NCBI RefSeq assembly: GCF_019748715.1
Contig: NZ_JACLBZ010000017.1
Location: 1 to 64,000, forward strand
Length of the DNA: 64,000 nucleotides
Direction of reading: 5' to 3'
From: Sporosarcina aquimarina
GTDB lineage: Bacteria > Bacillota > Bacilli > Bacillales_A > Planococcaceae
Positions 1 through 8,700 of the stretch are shown piece after piece (positions within the stretch are counted from its first letter, which is position 1; each line of letters starts with the position of its first letter). Position numbers and translations under genes: made by a program. The notes under the pieces are model-generated. The model was not told the origin of the DNA. It ran no database searches and worked only from the letters and a program-made list of their open reading frames with translations.

Positions 1-80
1 GCTCTAGGCCCTGCGAATAAACACCGGTTGCCCCGAATACGATTTCTGGTAGTTGACCGTCTAGTTTCCTAACCGCACAC
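1..80 (-). pseudogene. Possible scrap of an IS110-type transposase, cut by the window edge
   Basis: On the minus strand, one frame stays open from about position 79 to the window edge. It encodes a short peptide ending in the motif ATGVYSQGLE. That motif resembles the ATGVY signature of IS110-family (DEDD) transposases, a family-knowledge match made by eye. The same frame has a TAG just upstream (80-82), and no start codon with a ribosome site was found, so this would be a broken or partial copy. Only about 26 codons are visible. It could equally be chance coding-like sequence. The plus strand between 145 and 160 also carries the GC-rich string cccagcccc, followed by a T run. Confidence 0.22.
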
Positions 81-266
81 TAAGTAACCCGAACCTTTTG
101 TATTTTTTGCGATCGTTCGTCTTTCATTATGAACAAATTAGTTTTGTCCCAGCCCCTTTTTTATTGGTAAAAATATCAGGGGGTAAGTGGCTGGTATGGT
201 ATAATTATGGAAAGGTTCGACTTTTGAATTAACTTCTGTCTTTCCTTAGGACTAAAGCAGAGGAGG

Positions 267-1310
267 ATGAAAATGGAGGATATAAATTGGTTGAAACAAG
301 CTATCTCTAAATTAGATGAGCAAGAAGCAAAGGCGCTATTGCATGTGTTGCTAGTGCGTTCTGAACAGCATGAAGAAAATGAACTGAGCGAAATACTGCA
401 GTCGGTGAAAGAATCATTGCGTCGTCTTTCAAAAAATGATGGGAAAATAGAAGGTCTGGAGACTGTACATATTGTGTTCGGAGATTCTACGGGAGGGAGT
501 TTAAAAGCTTCATTTCGTGAAACTTCATACGAATTAACAGAGGAGATTATCGTATTATCCGACAACTTTTCGGTCGGTCCTATAGAATCCCTTCATACAA
601 GAAAAGGGCTTGAATCTCGTTTTCAATGGTTTAAGGAGAATTATCATCCGTTCTTCGATGATTTTAAACAGTATAAAGCAGGTATGGTAAAAGCGGTTGA
701 GAAAATAAAAGCAATAACACCTGATCAACAGGTCGTTATTTGGACCGGTGAGAACGCTGCAGAGCAAACAGGGTTACGCATCGTACTTTATTTATTGGAC
801 AAGAAACCAAATAAAGTCCTAGAGCTCAATACATTTAAAGCTTTCCATGAAAACTTTATGTATTCGCAACTTGAAGAGGAGTTGTTTCCTCGTACATCTG
901 GCGAACTGACTCCCGAGCGACTTCTGCTATTCTATGAACAATTTGAACTTAGACCAATGCGTTTAGCGAAACGGCATGCGCTTTGTGACGAAGGGAAGAA
1001 CTTATTGCGAATGGAAAGTCTTTTGAGAACATGGGAGCATGGGGAACTGTGGCATTCAAATGTCGATCGAGACGATGATATCATTATTCGTTGTGCAAAG
1101 TACCTGCATAAAGAACAAAGTACATATAATTTTATGAAATCAGCTCGCTTGATTGGCGAAGTGATCGGTCATATGCAGCAATATACGGGAGATGAGTGGA
1201 TAGAATTTCGACTCCGAGCGTTGATTTCCAAAGAAGTTTTTGTATACAGAGGGGATCTTCAGGCAATGCGGCTATATGAAGTAAAATTAAATGAAGAGTT
1301 CCTGCGTTGA
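267..1310 (+). CDS. DUF1835/DUF3658 domain protein
   Basis: A 347-residue soluble protein. Its first ~60 residues look helical. From residue ~67 it has the DUF1835 signature (VHIVFGDSTGGSL), a nucleotide-fold-like segment, followed by a C-terminal region of the DUF3658 type. The biochemical role is not known. Homologs in Bacilli are scattered accessory genes, so this may be a lineage-variable locus. The start is the ATG at 267, where a GAGGAGG site sits about 4-7 nt upstream; a second ATG lies two codons later. A TATAAT-like hexamer lies at 200-205, but no convincing -35 accompanies it. No signal peptide or membrane segment is visible. Confidence 0.8.
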   Translation: MKMEDINWLKQAISKLDEQEAKALLHVLLVRSEQHEENELSEILQSVKESLRRLSKNDGKIEGLETVHIVFGDSTGGSLKASFRETSYELTEEIIVLSDNFSVGPIESLHTRKGLESRFQWFKENYHPFFDDFKQYKAGMVKAVEKIKAITPDQQVVIWTGENAAEQTGLRIVLYLLDKKPNKVLELNTFKAFHENFMYSQLEEELFPRTSGELTPERLLLFYEQFELRPMRLAKRHALCDEGKNLLRMESLLRTWEHGELWHSNVDRDDDIIIRCAKYLHKEQSTYNFMKSARLIGEVIGHMQQYTGDEWIEFRLRALISKEVFVYRGDLQAMRLYEVKLNEEFLR

Positions 1311-1362
1311 GTTTCATAAAGTACTGAATTTTTTTAATACGAAATAATTAGGAGGAAATATC

Positions 1363-1716
1363 ATGACAAAACATAAGATTTATACAATGAGTGTTGCAAA
1401 GGTCTATCCCCATTATATTGTGAAAGCGGAGAAAAAAAGGCGTACCAAATCAGAAGTCGATGAAATCATTCGTTGGTTGACAGGATACAGTCAAGAAGAG
1501 TTTGAAGTACAACTGGAAAACCAGACAGACTTTGAGACCTTCTTCGCGGAAGCTCCTCAATTGAATCCTGCAAGGGCTTTGATCAAAGGAGTAATCTGTG
1601 GTATTCGAGTGGAAGAAATTGAAGAACCGATAATGCAGGAAATCCGCTATTTGGATAAGTTAATCGATGAGTTGGCAAAGGGAAAAACGATGGAGAAGAT
1701 TTTGCGGAAAGGATAA
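1363..1716 (+). CDS. DUF2200 family protein
   Basis: A 117-residue protein starting with [18 protein letters not shown], the typical opening of the DUF2200 family. The family is small, cytoplasmic and of unknown function, found in many Firmicutes. The ATG is preceded by AGGAGG with good spacing. The gene follows the DUF1835 gene by about 50 nt in the same orientation, so co-transcription is possible. No cysteine cluster, signal peptide or membrane segment is seen beyond one internal CGIR. The name rests on N-terminal motif similarity; nothing in the sequence suggests a reaction. Confidence 0.8.
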   Translation: MTKHKIYTMSVAKVYPHYIVKAEKKRRTKSEVDEIIRWLTGYSQEEFEVQLENQTDFETFFAEAPQLNPARALIKGVICGIRVEEIEEPIMQEIRYLDKLIDELAKGKTMEKILRKG

Positions 1717-1838
1717 TTAAAAGCTAGGGATAGTGATTTTTAATTGAGCTTTCTTTTGTTAGGAATACAGGATCTGTAAAGAAGTAACGTCATATTTTAT
1801 GAAAATTATTAAAATCGAAAATGACTGAGGTGAAAATT

Positions 1839-2876
1839 ATGGTGTTTAAAAAAGTTTCACTCCATATGATATGGCCAACCTTATTTTTTATCGTACTTGT
1901 TTCCAACTTTGCATTATACCGTTCTTCTTTGGGAATCAGCATATTGCCGGCTAATACCAATCCTGTGGTTCTGGGTTCACTAATTGACCTAACCATTGTA
2001 GCCCCGATTTTATTTTTAGCTTGGCAACGAAAATTAAGTTGGAAGTCTCTTCTTACCTTGATGGCAGGAGGACTGATCGTCGCACGATTTATGATTCCGA
2101 TGCAATATCTAGCTCCCTTTAAGACGCTTACACTAGTAGGTTTTGTTATGGAGGGTGCGATCGTTTTACTCGAGGTATTATTGTTGTTCACTCTCTTTAA
2201 CTATTTACCTGAAATCATCCGCATTGTAAAGAAGAATCCAATTCCGCTTTTATTCTCTTTTTCAAATGCGGTAGAGCAAAAAGTAAGAAAACATCCGATT
2301 ATACAAGTTATATGTTCCGAAATGCTTATGTTCTATTATGCTTTTAGTCTTTGGAAAAAAGAACCTAAGTATAAAGAAAATACGTTTACTCTCTATAAAA
2401 ATTCAAGTTTAATAGCATTTCAAGTGATGATGATCCACGCCATCGTGGTGGAAACACTGGGTGTTCATTGGTGGTTGCATGATAAATCTTTGGTTTTATC
2501 GCTAATATTGTTAGTTTTAAATATATATTCTGTTGTTTTATTTTTAGGCGATATTCAGGCAATGCGCTTTAATCCCCTGCAAATTGAAAATGATCGTATG
2601 TATGTTTCATTGGGATTAATGAAACGTATGGAAATAAGGTGGGAGGATATCGAAGAGGTAATAGAAGATCGTTCTATATTGGAAAAAAAGCTGTCAAAGA
2701 ACACTATTGATTTTGTGGCCCGCGATTTTGAGAAGACTTATCCAGATGTCATAATAAAATTAAAGCATCCAGGAGAAGCAACTTTGCTAATGGGCATAAA
2801 GAAAAAATATGAGCAAGTTGCTATACGAGTGGATGACTCAGTCAAATTTAAAGAAGTATTAAGAACAAAATTATAA
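1839..2876 (+). CDS. Polytopic membrane protein of unknown function
   Basis: A 345-residue protein with about seven hydrophobic segments in its first two thirds. These begin at residues ~7-28, 40-60, 65-80 and 90-115, and resume at ~185-240. A soluble C-terminal ~100 residues follows, rich in Glu, Lys and Asp. The start was placed at the ATG at 1839, which has GAGGTG 7 nt upstream, rather than at an in-frame ATG six codons earlier that lacks a site. I do not recognise a named family. Similar proteins in bacilli are often labelled with uninformative oxygenase names that the sequence does not support. It stands alone, with gaps of ~120 and ~180 nt on either side. Confidence 0.6.
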   Translation: MVFKKVSLHMIWPTLFFIVLVSNFALYRSSLGISILPANTNPVVLGSLIDLTIVAPILFLAWQRKLSWKSLLTLMAGGLIVARFMIPMQYLAPFKTLTLVGFVMEGAIVLLEVLLLFTLFNYLPEIIRIVKKNPIPLLFSFSNAVEQKVRKHPIIQVICSEMLMFYYAFSLWKKEPKYKENTFTLYKNSSLIAFQVMMIHAIVVETLGVHWWLHDKSLVLSLILLVLNIYSVVLFLGDIQAMRFNPLQIENDRMYVSLGLMKRMEIRWEDIEEVIEDRSILEKKLSKNTIDFVARDFEKTYPDVIIKLKHPGEATLLMGIKKKYEQVAIRVDDSVKFKEVLRTKL

Positions 2877-3057
2877 GCCAAAAGCATTAATACTGATCTG
2901 CCGGCGTTTCCGAGATAATATATTTAACTGAACTTAAAACTATGAACTGTAGATGCGGTAGTAAATCTCCCACAAATGGTCGTGCTTGTTGGACAAAATT
3001 ATACCTGAAGCGGATCGGAGTACAATGTTAATCTAATCAAGAAAGGATTGATTAACG

Positions 3058-3342
3058 ATGAGTGTTCACCTTTTTAATTTCTTGTTTTATATTTTCCCGA
3101 CAATCATTTTTGTCATTGCTTTAATTGGGATTGGATGGAGTGTGAGGAAAAGTAAGAGATATTTGATCGGTTATATTCTACTCTTGCTAGGTGCGGGAAC
3201 CCATTACTATGGGTTACTAATCGTGCGGGCATGGGATGGGATGGCAATATCCCTGTTTTTGGGGGGTGGCTCTATTTTACTTGGTTTGTTAGTTCTTTTT
3301 ATAACTTTAATTTATACGAAACTGGCAGCTAAACTAGTTTAA
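3058..3342 (+). CDS. Small integral membrane protein, unknown function
   Basis: A 94-residue protein with three predicted membrane spans: residues ~5-27, 33-52 and 62-88. The last contains a glycine-rich stretch (LFLGGGSILLG). An AAAGGA site lies about 9 nt upstream of the ATG. No family is recognised. The gene stands alone in an accessory stretch between two gaps of ~200 nt. It could be a structural membrane peptide or an immunity-type protein, but no toxin or bacteriocin gene lies beside it, so no role is assigned. Confidence 0.5.
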   Translation: MSVHLFNFLFYIFPTIIFVIALIGIGWSVRKSKRYLIGYILLLLGAGTHYYGLLIVRAWDGMAISLFLGGGSILLGLLVLFITLIYTKLAAKLV

Positions 3343-3366
3343 AATAAAATCCTCGTTCAACAGTAG

Positions 3367-3501
3367 TATCTGTGGCAGATCATTGGTCAAATATTTGTGG
3401 GTAGTTTCATCCTTTTATTATGTAGTGCAAAATTTATTAGGAAAGGAAACTGCGTAATGAATCTAATCATCGTGTTGTTCAGCTCCATACCTAGCTTGTA
3501 A
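3367..3501 (+). pseudogene. Hydrophobic coding remnant
   Basis: After a TAG at 3364-3366 the frame stays open for 44 codons to a TAA at 3499-3501. It encodes a hydrophobic peptide (IFVGSFILLLCSAKFIRKG and a second apolar stretch) typical of a small membrane protein. No start codon with a ribosome site precedes it. An internal ATG at 3457 has an upstream purine-rich stretch and would give only 14 residues. The likeliest reading is the 3' remnant of a decayed membrane-protein gene, possibly related to the small membrane protein just upstream. Confidence 0.25.
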
Positions 3502-3563
3502 GTAGCTCTATAATCCTTTGAGGCACCTTGCAAGCTTGGGTTGATCAAAGGAGCTGAATATAT

Positions 3564-3803
3564 GTGAAAGACCGGTCAAGAGCGTATACTCGCCACCAAC
3601 GCGAGCGAATTATTAAAAAGAAAGTATCGATTTTACGGGATATTCTTGGATACGAAGAACGGCATTTGCCCATTCGGGGGACCTTAAGCAAAGGAAAAGT
3701 ACACTGTTCATGCAAGCTTTGTCGATATGAGCAAGTTCATGGTATACCTAAAGCCAAACATCGGGTGATATGGGAGGCGATGGAGAAGGAAATGGACATC
3801 TAG
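3564..3803 (+). CDS. Small basic Cys-motif protein, unknown function
   Basis: A 79-residue, very basic protein starting at GTG with an AGGAGCTGA-type site upstream. The N-terminal 25 residues are rich in Arg and Lys. The centre carries LSKGKVHCSCKLC, a His-Cys-x-Cys-x-x-Cys cluster that could bind zinc. From memory, short proteins with the LSKGKVHCSC core occur across bacilli and related genomes with no assigned role; they might bind nucleic acid. It ends just before a bidirectional terminator and faces the aldo/keto reductase gene convergently. Confidence 0.6.
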   Translation: MKDRSRAYTRHQRERIIKKKVSILRDILGYEERHLPIRGTLSKGKVHCSCKLCRYEQVHGIPKAKHRVIWEAMEKEMDI

Positions 3804-3806
3804 TCA

Positions 3807-3860
3807 ATAAAGAACTGCCCGAAAAGTCAGGTAGAACCGACCGTTCGGATAGTTCTTTTT
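3807..3860. terminator. Bidirectional terminator between convergent genes
   Basis: The arms AAAGAACT..CCGAA and TTCGG..AGTTCTTT pair around a ~25-nt centre. The hairpin has a T run on the plus side and an A-rich flank (T run on the minus strand) on the other. It lies between the Cys-motif protein gene and the oppositely oriented aldo/keto reductase gene and could serve both. Confidence 0.6.
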
Positions 3861-3869
3861 ATTATTATC

Positions 3870-4778
3870 TTAACTTTCAACTCTATGCTGTTCATATCGA
3901 TGCTGTGCCGTCGCGCGCGTCAGTTCATCTAGCAATTGCGGGTCAATTACTGTCTCATAGGCATTCAGTGTTTGCTGTAGTTGCTCAGGAGTTCGAGCGC
4001 CAATTAATGCAGAGGCTACAGCTGACTGCTTCAATGCAAAAGCAATAGCGGCTGCATGCAGATCCGTTGTTTTTTCAGAAAGCGCCTGCACAGTCTTCTG
4101 AAGATCCGTTTCTGAATAGGACGCGAAACCATTCATCTTTTCAGCTCGTGCATTGCCTTCATCTGTCAACAAGCCTTTCGCAATTGTACCTCGTGTAATT
4201 ACGGATGCACCGTGCTGTTCAATCATCGGGAAATATTCTTCAGGTCTACGGTCCAGTAGGCTGTATTGCATCATGACAGAGACTGCACTGCCCTGTGCCA
4301 GAAACCGCTTAATGACAGTAGGGCGTATGGAAGAAATGCCGTATTCCCGAATGATCCCTTCTTTTTTCAACACCTTGAACGCTTCAATCGTTTCTTCCAC
4401 GTTGTCTTCCATCGTGCCTCCATGTAGTTGGTACAAATCAATATAATCGAGTTGTAAACGCTGTAGGCTTTGCTTTACTGCTTTCATGATATGTTGTTTT
4501 GATGGATCCCACTTCCAGCCTTCCTCGCCTGCTGTCCATTTATTACCCGCTTTCGTCGCAATAATCAGATCTTTTCGTCTTTCTTTTAAAATAGTTCCTA
4601 CAAGTTCTTCATTTGTTCCTTTATCATACAGATCTGCCGTATCGAAATAGTTGATGCCATTATCAATGGCAGCATCGAGTACCGATTGAGCCGCTTTCAG
4701 GTCAGTAGGTAATGACATACAGCCGAGTCCCAGTTCGGAAACTTGTAAATCACTGGAACCTATTTTTCGCTTCTTCAT
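3870..4778 (-). CDS. Aldo/keto reductase (YqkF type)
   Basis: A 302-residue NAD(P)H-dependent oxidoreductase of the aldo/keto reductase superfamily, a soluble (beta/alpha)8 barrel. The tetrad is visible: Asp and Tyr in FDTADLYDKG, Lys in IIATKAGN, His in DLYQLHGG. The start was set at 4778 (MKKRKIGSS) because AGGAGG lies 7 nt upstream; an ATG eight codons earlier has no such site. In B. subtilis yqkF lies beside nudF in the same divergent arrangement, supporting orthology. Its physiological substrate is unknown. The divergent promoters share the ~70 nt before nudF. Confidence 0.9.
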   Translation of the reverse strand: MKKRKIGSSDLQVSELGLGCMSLPTDLKAAQSVLDAAIDNGINYFDTADLYDKGTNEELVGTILKERRKDLIIATKAGNKWTAGEEGWKWDPSKQHIMKAVKQSLQRLQLDYIDLYQLHGGTMEDNVEETIEAFKVLKKEGIIREYGISSIRPTVIKRFLAQGSAVSVMMQYSLLDRRPEEYFPMIEQHGASVITRGTIAKGLLTDEGNARAEKMNGFASYSETDLQKTVQALSEKTTDLHAAAIAFALKQSAVASALIGARTPEQLQQTLNAYETVIDPQLLDELTRATAQHRYEQHRVES

Positions 4779-4849
4779 TTGCATCCCTCCTATACCTTTC
4801 ATGGTACAATGAATTCGAGATAGAAAACCAATGGAAAGGGTTGAAAGTT

Positions 4850-5392
4850 TTGAAGTTTGAAGAACGCACCCTATCGACAGAAAAGATCTTTACAGGTAAA
4901 GTGATTTCAATGCAAGTGGATGAGGTCGAACTGCCTGACGGAAAAATTGCGAAAAGAGAACTGGTGAAACATCCGGGCGCTGTCGCGATCATCGCAATTA
5001 CCGCAGAACGTAAACTGGTCTTAGTGGAACAGTTCAGAAAAGCGCTGGAACGAACGATGCTTGAAATCCCGGCAGGAAAAATCGAGCCAGGAGAAAAACC
5101 GGAACTGACAGCGATCAGGGAACTGGAAGAAGAAACTGGCTACCGTGCGAATTCATTTAAATATCTCCAAACCTTTTCCACCTCACCGGGCTTCGCGGAT
5201 GAAATTATTCATTTATACATAGCGGAAGATTTGGAAAAAGTCGATCAACCTGCTGCAGGTGACGAAGATGAATTTATCGATGTACTGGAAGTGACAGTGG
5301 AAGAAGCAGAAGAATTGATCGCGAACGAACGAATCTATGATGCTAAAACGGTTGTCGGGGTTTGGTATGTAAAAAGTCTTCAATTTGATTAA
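4850..5392 (+). CDS. nudF: ADP-ribose pyrophosphatase, Nudix family
   Basis: A 180-residue enzyme that hydrolyses ADP-ribose to AMP and ribose 5-phosphate. The Nudix box is complete: a Gly, then Glu seven residues on, and RELEEETGY binding the metal. It is preceded by ERTMLEIPAGK, typical of ADP-ribose hydrolases. The start is a TTG at 4850 with GGAAAGGG 9 nt upstream; this gives LKFEERTL, which aligns with the B. subtilis NudF N-terminus. The open frame extends further upstream but without a ribosome site. A TACAAT hexamer at 4805-4810 is a plausible -10. Confidence 0.93.
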   Translation: MKFEERTLSTEKIFTGKVISMQVDEVELPDGKIAKRELVKHPGAVAIIAITAERKLVLVEQFRKALERTMLEIPAGKIEPGEKPELTAIRELEEETGYRANSFKYLQTFSTSPGFADEIIHLYIAEDLEKVDQPAAGDEDEFIDVLEVTVEEAEELIANERIYDAKTVVGVWYVKSLQFD

Positions 5393-5454
5393 AATTGAGC
5401 TAATTTAGGACGGACAAGCATATGTTGTAAAAACGATGCGGAGGTGTCCTAATT

Positions 5455-5967
5455 ATGGCTCGATCATTGTCTTTTATTTATTTATTCGTTATACTCGCAA
5501 TCAGTTATATTGGAGGGGCGTTGTTATTCAGGGAGTGGCCGATCAATGCATTGGAAACAATCGTCGGATTATATGATCAGCGAGTAGTGAAAGGGTCAGA
5601 AGCGTCCATCTGGTCTCCTTTAATCGTGACGTTTACTTTCATTACGTTGATCATCATTCTGTCTAAATATAAGAGAGTCCGTTTTATCCTTCCGTTGATC
5701 GGGGCAACGAAGTGCGTACTCTTTGGCCTTTCCTCTACATATTTACTGTCGACTGGCATGAAGCTTGTAATGTATGCCGTTTGGTGGTTCCCGTTTCAAT
5801 TGGTCGGTTGCTTTCTTTACCTTATCTTATGCACCGTATTGAACCCGCCATTCTTTGTTGCACCGGCACTCAAGAAAGATCGTCCGCTTTCTGCTATTCC
5901 GTTGCTGATCGGATTGCTTTTAATCATCCAGCTATTGGAACTATTGATCTTTTATTTTATAAAATAA
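5455..5967 (+). CDS. Integral membrane protein in the spoIIM position
   Basis: A 170-residue protein with about five membrane spans (residues ~5-27, 52-70, 78-97, 103-128 and 148-168). A GGAGG site precedes the ATG. It lies between nudF and fur, where B. subtilis has spoIIM, a septal membrane protein needed for engulfment. The central GATKCVLFGLSSTY...PFQLVGCFLYLI segment is loosely reminiscent of SpoIIM, but length and overall sequence differ. Either a highly diverged SpoIIM or an unrelated membrane protein would fit. Position is the main argument, so no symbol is given. Confidence 0.55.
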   Translation: MARSLSFIYLFVILAISYIGGALLFREWPINALETIVGLYDQRVVKGSEASIWSPLIVTFTFITLIIILSKYKRVRFILPLIGATKCVLFGLSSTYLLSTGMKLVMYAVWWFPFQLVGCFLYLILCTVLNPPFFVAPALKKDRPLSAIPLLIGLLLIIQLLELLIFYFIK

Positions 5968-6008
5968 GCTCTATTAATAACCAGATAGAACTGATCATTT
6001 CCTTTCTA

Positions 6009-6038
6009 TTGTCAACTTGAAAGACAGTTTGGTATAAT
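6009..6038 (+). promoter_or_regulatory. Candidate sigma-A promoter of fur
   Basis: TTGTCA at 6009-6014 and a perfect TATAAT at 6033-6038 are separated by 18 nt, 26 nt before the fur start codon. Confidence 0.55.
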
Positions 6039-6063
6039 GGAGACAATTTGAGGGGGGCGTCGT

Positions 6064-6534
6064 ATGGAAAGCCGAATCGAACGGATCAAGAAGCAATTGC
6101 ACGGGGCCAGCTATAAGTTGACGCCTCAGCGTGAAGCGACTGTAGCCGTTCTTCTTGAGAATAAAGAAGACCATTTAAGTGCGGAGGATGTATTCCTCTT
6201 AGTAAAAGAGAAAGCTCCAGACATTGGGCTTGCTACTGTTTACCGCACGTTGGAATTACTGACTGAATTAAAAGTTGTCGATAAAATTAATTTTGGCGAT
6301 GGCGTTGCACGCTATGATTTGCGGGAAGAAGGCGCAGCGCGTTTCCATCACCATTTGATTTGCCTGGAATGTGGCGTCGTTGATGAAATTCAAGAAGACT
6401 TACTTGGTGAAGTGGAAAAAGTAGTGGAGAGCCGTTATGGATTTACGGTGAAAGACCACTGGCTGACCTTCCACGGAATTTGCAAACGTTGTAAAGATAC
6501 AGAAAAGAAGAAAGAGGACGATGGGATGGCATAA
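6064..6534 (+). CDS. fur: Ferric uptake regulator, Fur family
   Basis: A 156-residue metal-dependent repressor. The N-terminal winged helix covers residues ~20-80 (YKLTPQREATV, then IGLATVYRTLELL as recognition helix). The C-terminal half carries the metal ligands HHHLICLECG and the second Cys pair CKRC for the structural zinc. In Fe-replete cells Fur represses iron-uptake genes. Fur rather than PerR or Zur is supported by position: fur-xerD-drm is the B. subtilis order. A sigma-A promoter candidate precedes it. xerD follows after 44 nt and may be co-transcribed. Confidence 0.92.
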   Translation: MESRIERIKKQLHGASYKLTPQREATVAVLLENKEDHLSAEDVFLLVKEKAPDIGLATVYRTLELLTELKVVDKINFGDGVARYDLREEGAARFHHHLICLECGVVDEIQEDLLGEVEKVVESRYGFTVKDHWLTFHGICKRCKDTEKKKEDDGMA

Positions 6535-6578
6535 GTGCTATCCTTTTTTACTTTTTCATTGGAAAGGGGTCACCTTTT

Positions 6579-7478
6579 ATGAAAGAAGCACGGTTTGCGC
6601 TGGAAGACTATGTACACTTTTTGACAGTGGAGCGTCAGCTAGCACAGAATACAGTGAAATCCTATCAGCGAGATCTGACTTCCTACATACGCTATCTAGA
6701 AAGTTTACAGTTGGAAACGCTTAATTCGATTGAACGTTCCACTGTTTTACAGCATATAAAAAAGCTAAAGGAAAGCGGCAAGTCTTCTCGCACACTTTCA
6801 CGACATATTTCTTCAATCCGTTCGTTCCATCAATTTTTAGTGAGAGAACAACTCACGACACATGACTGTACCATCCATTTGGAACTTCCGAAAATTGAAC
6901 AGAAGTTGCCGGATGTCTTGTCCATCCCAGAAATAGAGCAGCTGATGGATGTAGTGGATTGTACTGCACCCCAAGGATTACGAGATTTAGCACTTCTGGA
7001 GTTGTTATACGGGACCGGAATGAGGGTAAGTGAATTGATAGCGATTGATTTGGCTGATCTTCATTTGACAATGGGATTTGTCAGGGTCTTTGGTAAGGGA
7101 AGCAAAGAACGGATTGTGCCATTGGGACGTTCTGCAATTGATGCTTGTGGCAGTTATTTGAATGACGCGCGCCCGAAGTTTATTGGAGCCGGGCAGGACC
7201 CGGATGCTTTATTTGTCAATATGCATGGAAAGCGATTGACAAGACAAGGCTGTTGGAAGATTCTCAAGGATGCGGGGCAGAAAGCGAATATTCAAAAGGT
7301 GATTTCTCCGCATTTGTTGCGCCATTCATTCGCCACTCATTTAATCGAAAATGGAGCAGATTTGAGGGCAGTCCAGGAAATGCTTGGTCATGCTGATATT
7401 TCTACGACACAGCTTTATACGCATGTCAGCAAAAAGCGTTTGAAGGATGTATACAGCATGTATCATCCAAGAGCGTAA
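6579..7478 (+). CDS. xerD: Site-specific tyrosine recombinase XerD
   Basis: A 299-residue recombinase that, with XerC/CodV, resolves chromosome dimers at dif. The N-terminal SAM-like core-binding domain (residues ~8-90) is followed by the catalytic domain. The catalytic set is visible: Arg in GTGMRVSEL, Lys in [11 protein letters not shown], His-x-x-Arg in [11 protein letters not shown], His in LGHADIS and the nucleophile Tyr in TTQLYTHV. Length is standard. AAAGGGG lies upstream of the ATG. It belongs to the fur-xerD-deoB-pdp gene string. Confidence 0.95.
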   Translation: MKEARFALEDYVHFLTVERQLAQNTVKSYQRDLTSYIRYLESLQLETLNSIERSTVLQHIKKLKESGKSSRTLSRHISSIRSFHQFLVREQLTTHDCTIHLELPKIEQKLPDVLSIPEIEQLMDVVDCTAPQGLRDLALLELLYGTGMRVSELIAIDLADLHLTMGFVRVFGKGSKERIVPLGRSAIDACGSYLNDARPKFIGAGQDPDALFVNMHGKRLTRQGCWKILKDAGQKANIQKVISPHLLRHSFATHLIENGADLRAVQEMLGHADISTTQLYTHVSKKRLKDVYSMYHPRA

Positions 7479-7501
7479 TCCACTATATTGGAGGTTTTTT
7501 T

Positions 7502-8695
7502 ATGAAAAAATTACGTTATAACCGAGTTCATTTAATCGTACTAGATTCAGTAGGCATTGGGGAAGCACCCGATGCCGAGGCTTTCGGGGATGTTGGAGCC
7601 AATACTCTTGGACATATCGGGGAAGAAATGGATGGTTTAAAGATGCCGAATCTGGAGCGGCTGGGACTAGCCAATATTGCGCCTGTCAAAGGATTGGTAC
7701 CTCAAAAAGATGCATTGGGATATTATACAAAGATGGAAGAGGCATCAGTCGGTAAAGATACGATGACAGGGCATTGGGAAATCATGGGCTTACGCATAGA
7801 TAAGCCGTTCAAAGTGTATCCGAATGGTTTTCCGCCAGAATTGATCGAGGAGCTGGAATTGAAAACGGGCCGTAAAGTGATCGGTAACAAGCCGGCAAGC
7901 GGAACGGAAATCATTGAAGAACTCGGTCAAGAACATATGGAAACGGGTGCAATCATTGTTTACACTTCTGCGGATCCTGTTCTTCAAATTGCTGCCCACG
8001 AGGAAATCATTCCAATCGAAGAACAATATCGTATTTGTGAAATTGCCAGAGAATTGACGTTGCGTCCGGAGTATCTGGTTGGACGTATTATTGCGCGTCC
8101 ATTCGTTGGTGAACCGGGTAATTTTAAACGGACGACAAATCGTCATGATTACGCGCTGAAACCGTTCGGTAAAACAGTTATGAACGAGTTAAAAGATAAA
8201 GGATATGACGTTATCGCAATCGGTAAGATTGCAGATATTTATAATGGAGAAGGCGTGACAGAAGCCATTCGTACAAGCGGGAATATGGATGGAGTGGATA
8301 AACTGGTCGATGTGATGCAAAAAGAATTCGAAGGAATCAGCTTTATCAATCTAGTCGATTTCGATGCACTTTATGGCCATCGTCGTGATCCGATCGGTTA
8401 CGGCAAGGCATTGGAGGAATTCGATGCGCGTATGCCGGAAATTATGGCAGCCCTTCAGCCGGACGATTTATTGATCATTACAGCAGATCACGGTAATGAT
8501 CCAGTTCATGAAGGTACAGACCATACGAGAGAATATGTACCGTTGCTCGTCTATTCACCTGGCAATAAAGGGGCTGGGGAATTGCCGATACGTAAAACAT
8601 TCTCTGACGTCGGCGCAACCATAGCTGAGAATTTCCAGGTAGACAAACCTGAATACGGAGAGAGCTTTTTATCTTTATTGAATAGGGAGGACTAA
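7502..8695 (+). CDS. deoB: Phosphopentomutase
   Basis: A 397-residue alkaline-phosphatase-superfamily enzyme interconverting (deoxy)ribose 1-phosphate and 5-phosphate in nucleoside catabolism. The N-terminal metal site ([15 protein letters not shown]), the catalytic threonine region ([13 protein letters not shown]) and the C-terminal metal motifs ([19 protein letters not shown]) are all present. A GGAGG site precedes the ATG. It is followed after 5 nt by pdp, so sugar phosphates released by the phosphorylase feed directly into this step. The B. subtilis ortholog is drm. Confidence 0.97.
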   Translation: MKKLRYNRVHLIVLDSVGIGEAPDAEAFGDVGANTLGHIGEEMDGLKMPNLERLGLANIAPVKGLVPQKDALGYYTKMEEASVGKDTMTGHWEIMGLRIDKPFKVYPNGFPPELIEELELKTGRKVIGNKPASGTEIIEELGQEHMETGAIIVYTSADPVLQIAAHEEIIPIEEQYRICEIARELTLRPEYLVGRIIARPFVGEPGNFKRTTNRHDYALKPFGKTVMNELKDKGYDVIAIGKIADIYNGEGVTEAIRTSGNMDGVDKLVDVMQKEFEGISFINLVDFDALYGHRRDPIGYGKALEEFDARMPEIMAALQPDDLLIITADHGNDPVHEGTDHTREYVPLLVYSPGNKGAGELPIRKTFSDVGATIAENFQVDKPEYGESFLSLLNRED

Positions 8696-8700
8696 TCGGC

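Noticed and set aside
2989..3026. TTGGAC/TACAAT promoter for the small membrane protein
   Set aside because: Spacing of 26 nt is too long for sigma-A.
3457..3501. 14-codon peptide starting at 3457 as a leader peptide
   Set aside because: No attenuator structure or regulated gene follows; better read as the end of a decayed frame.
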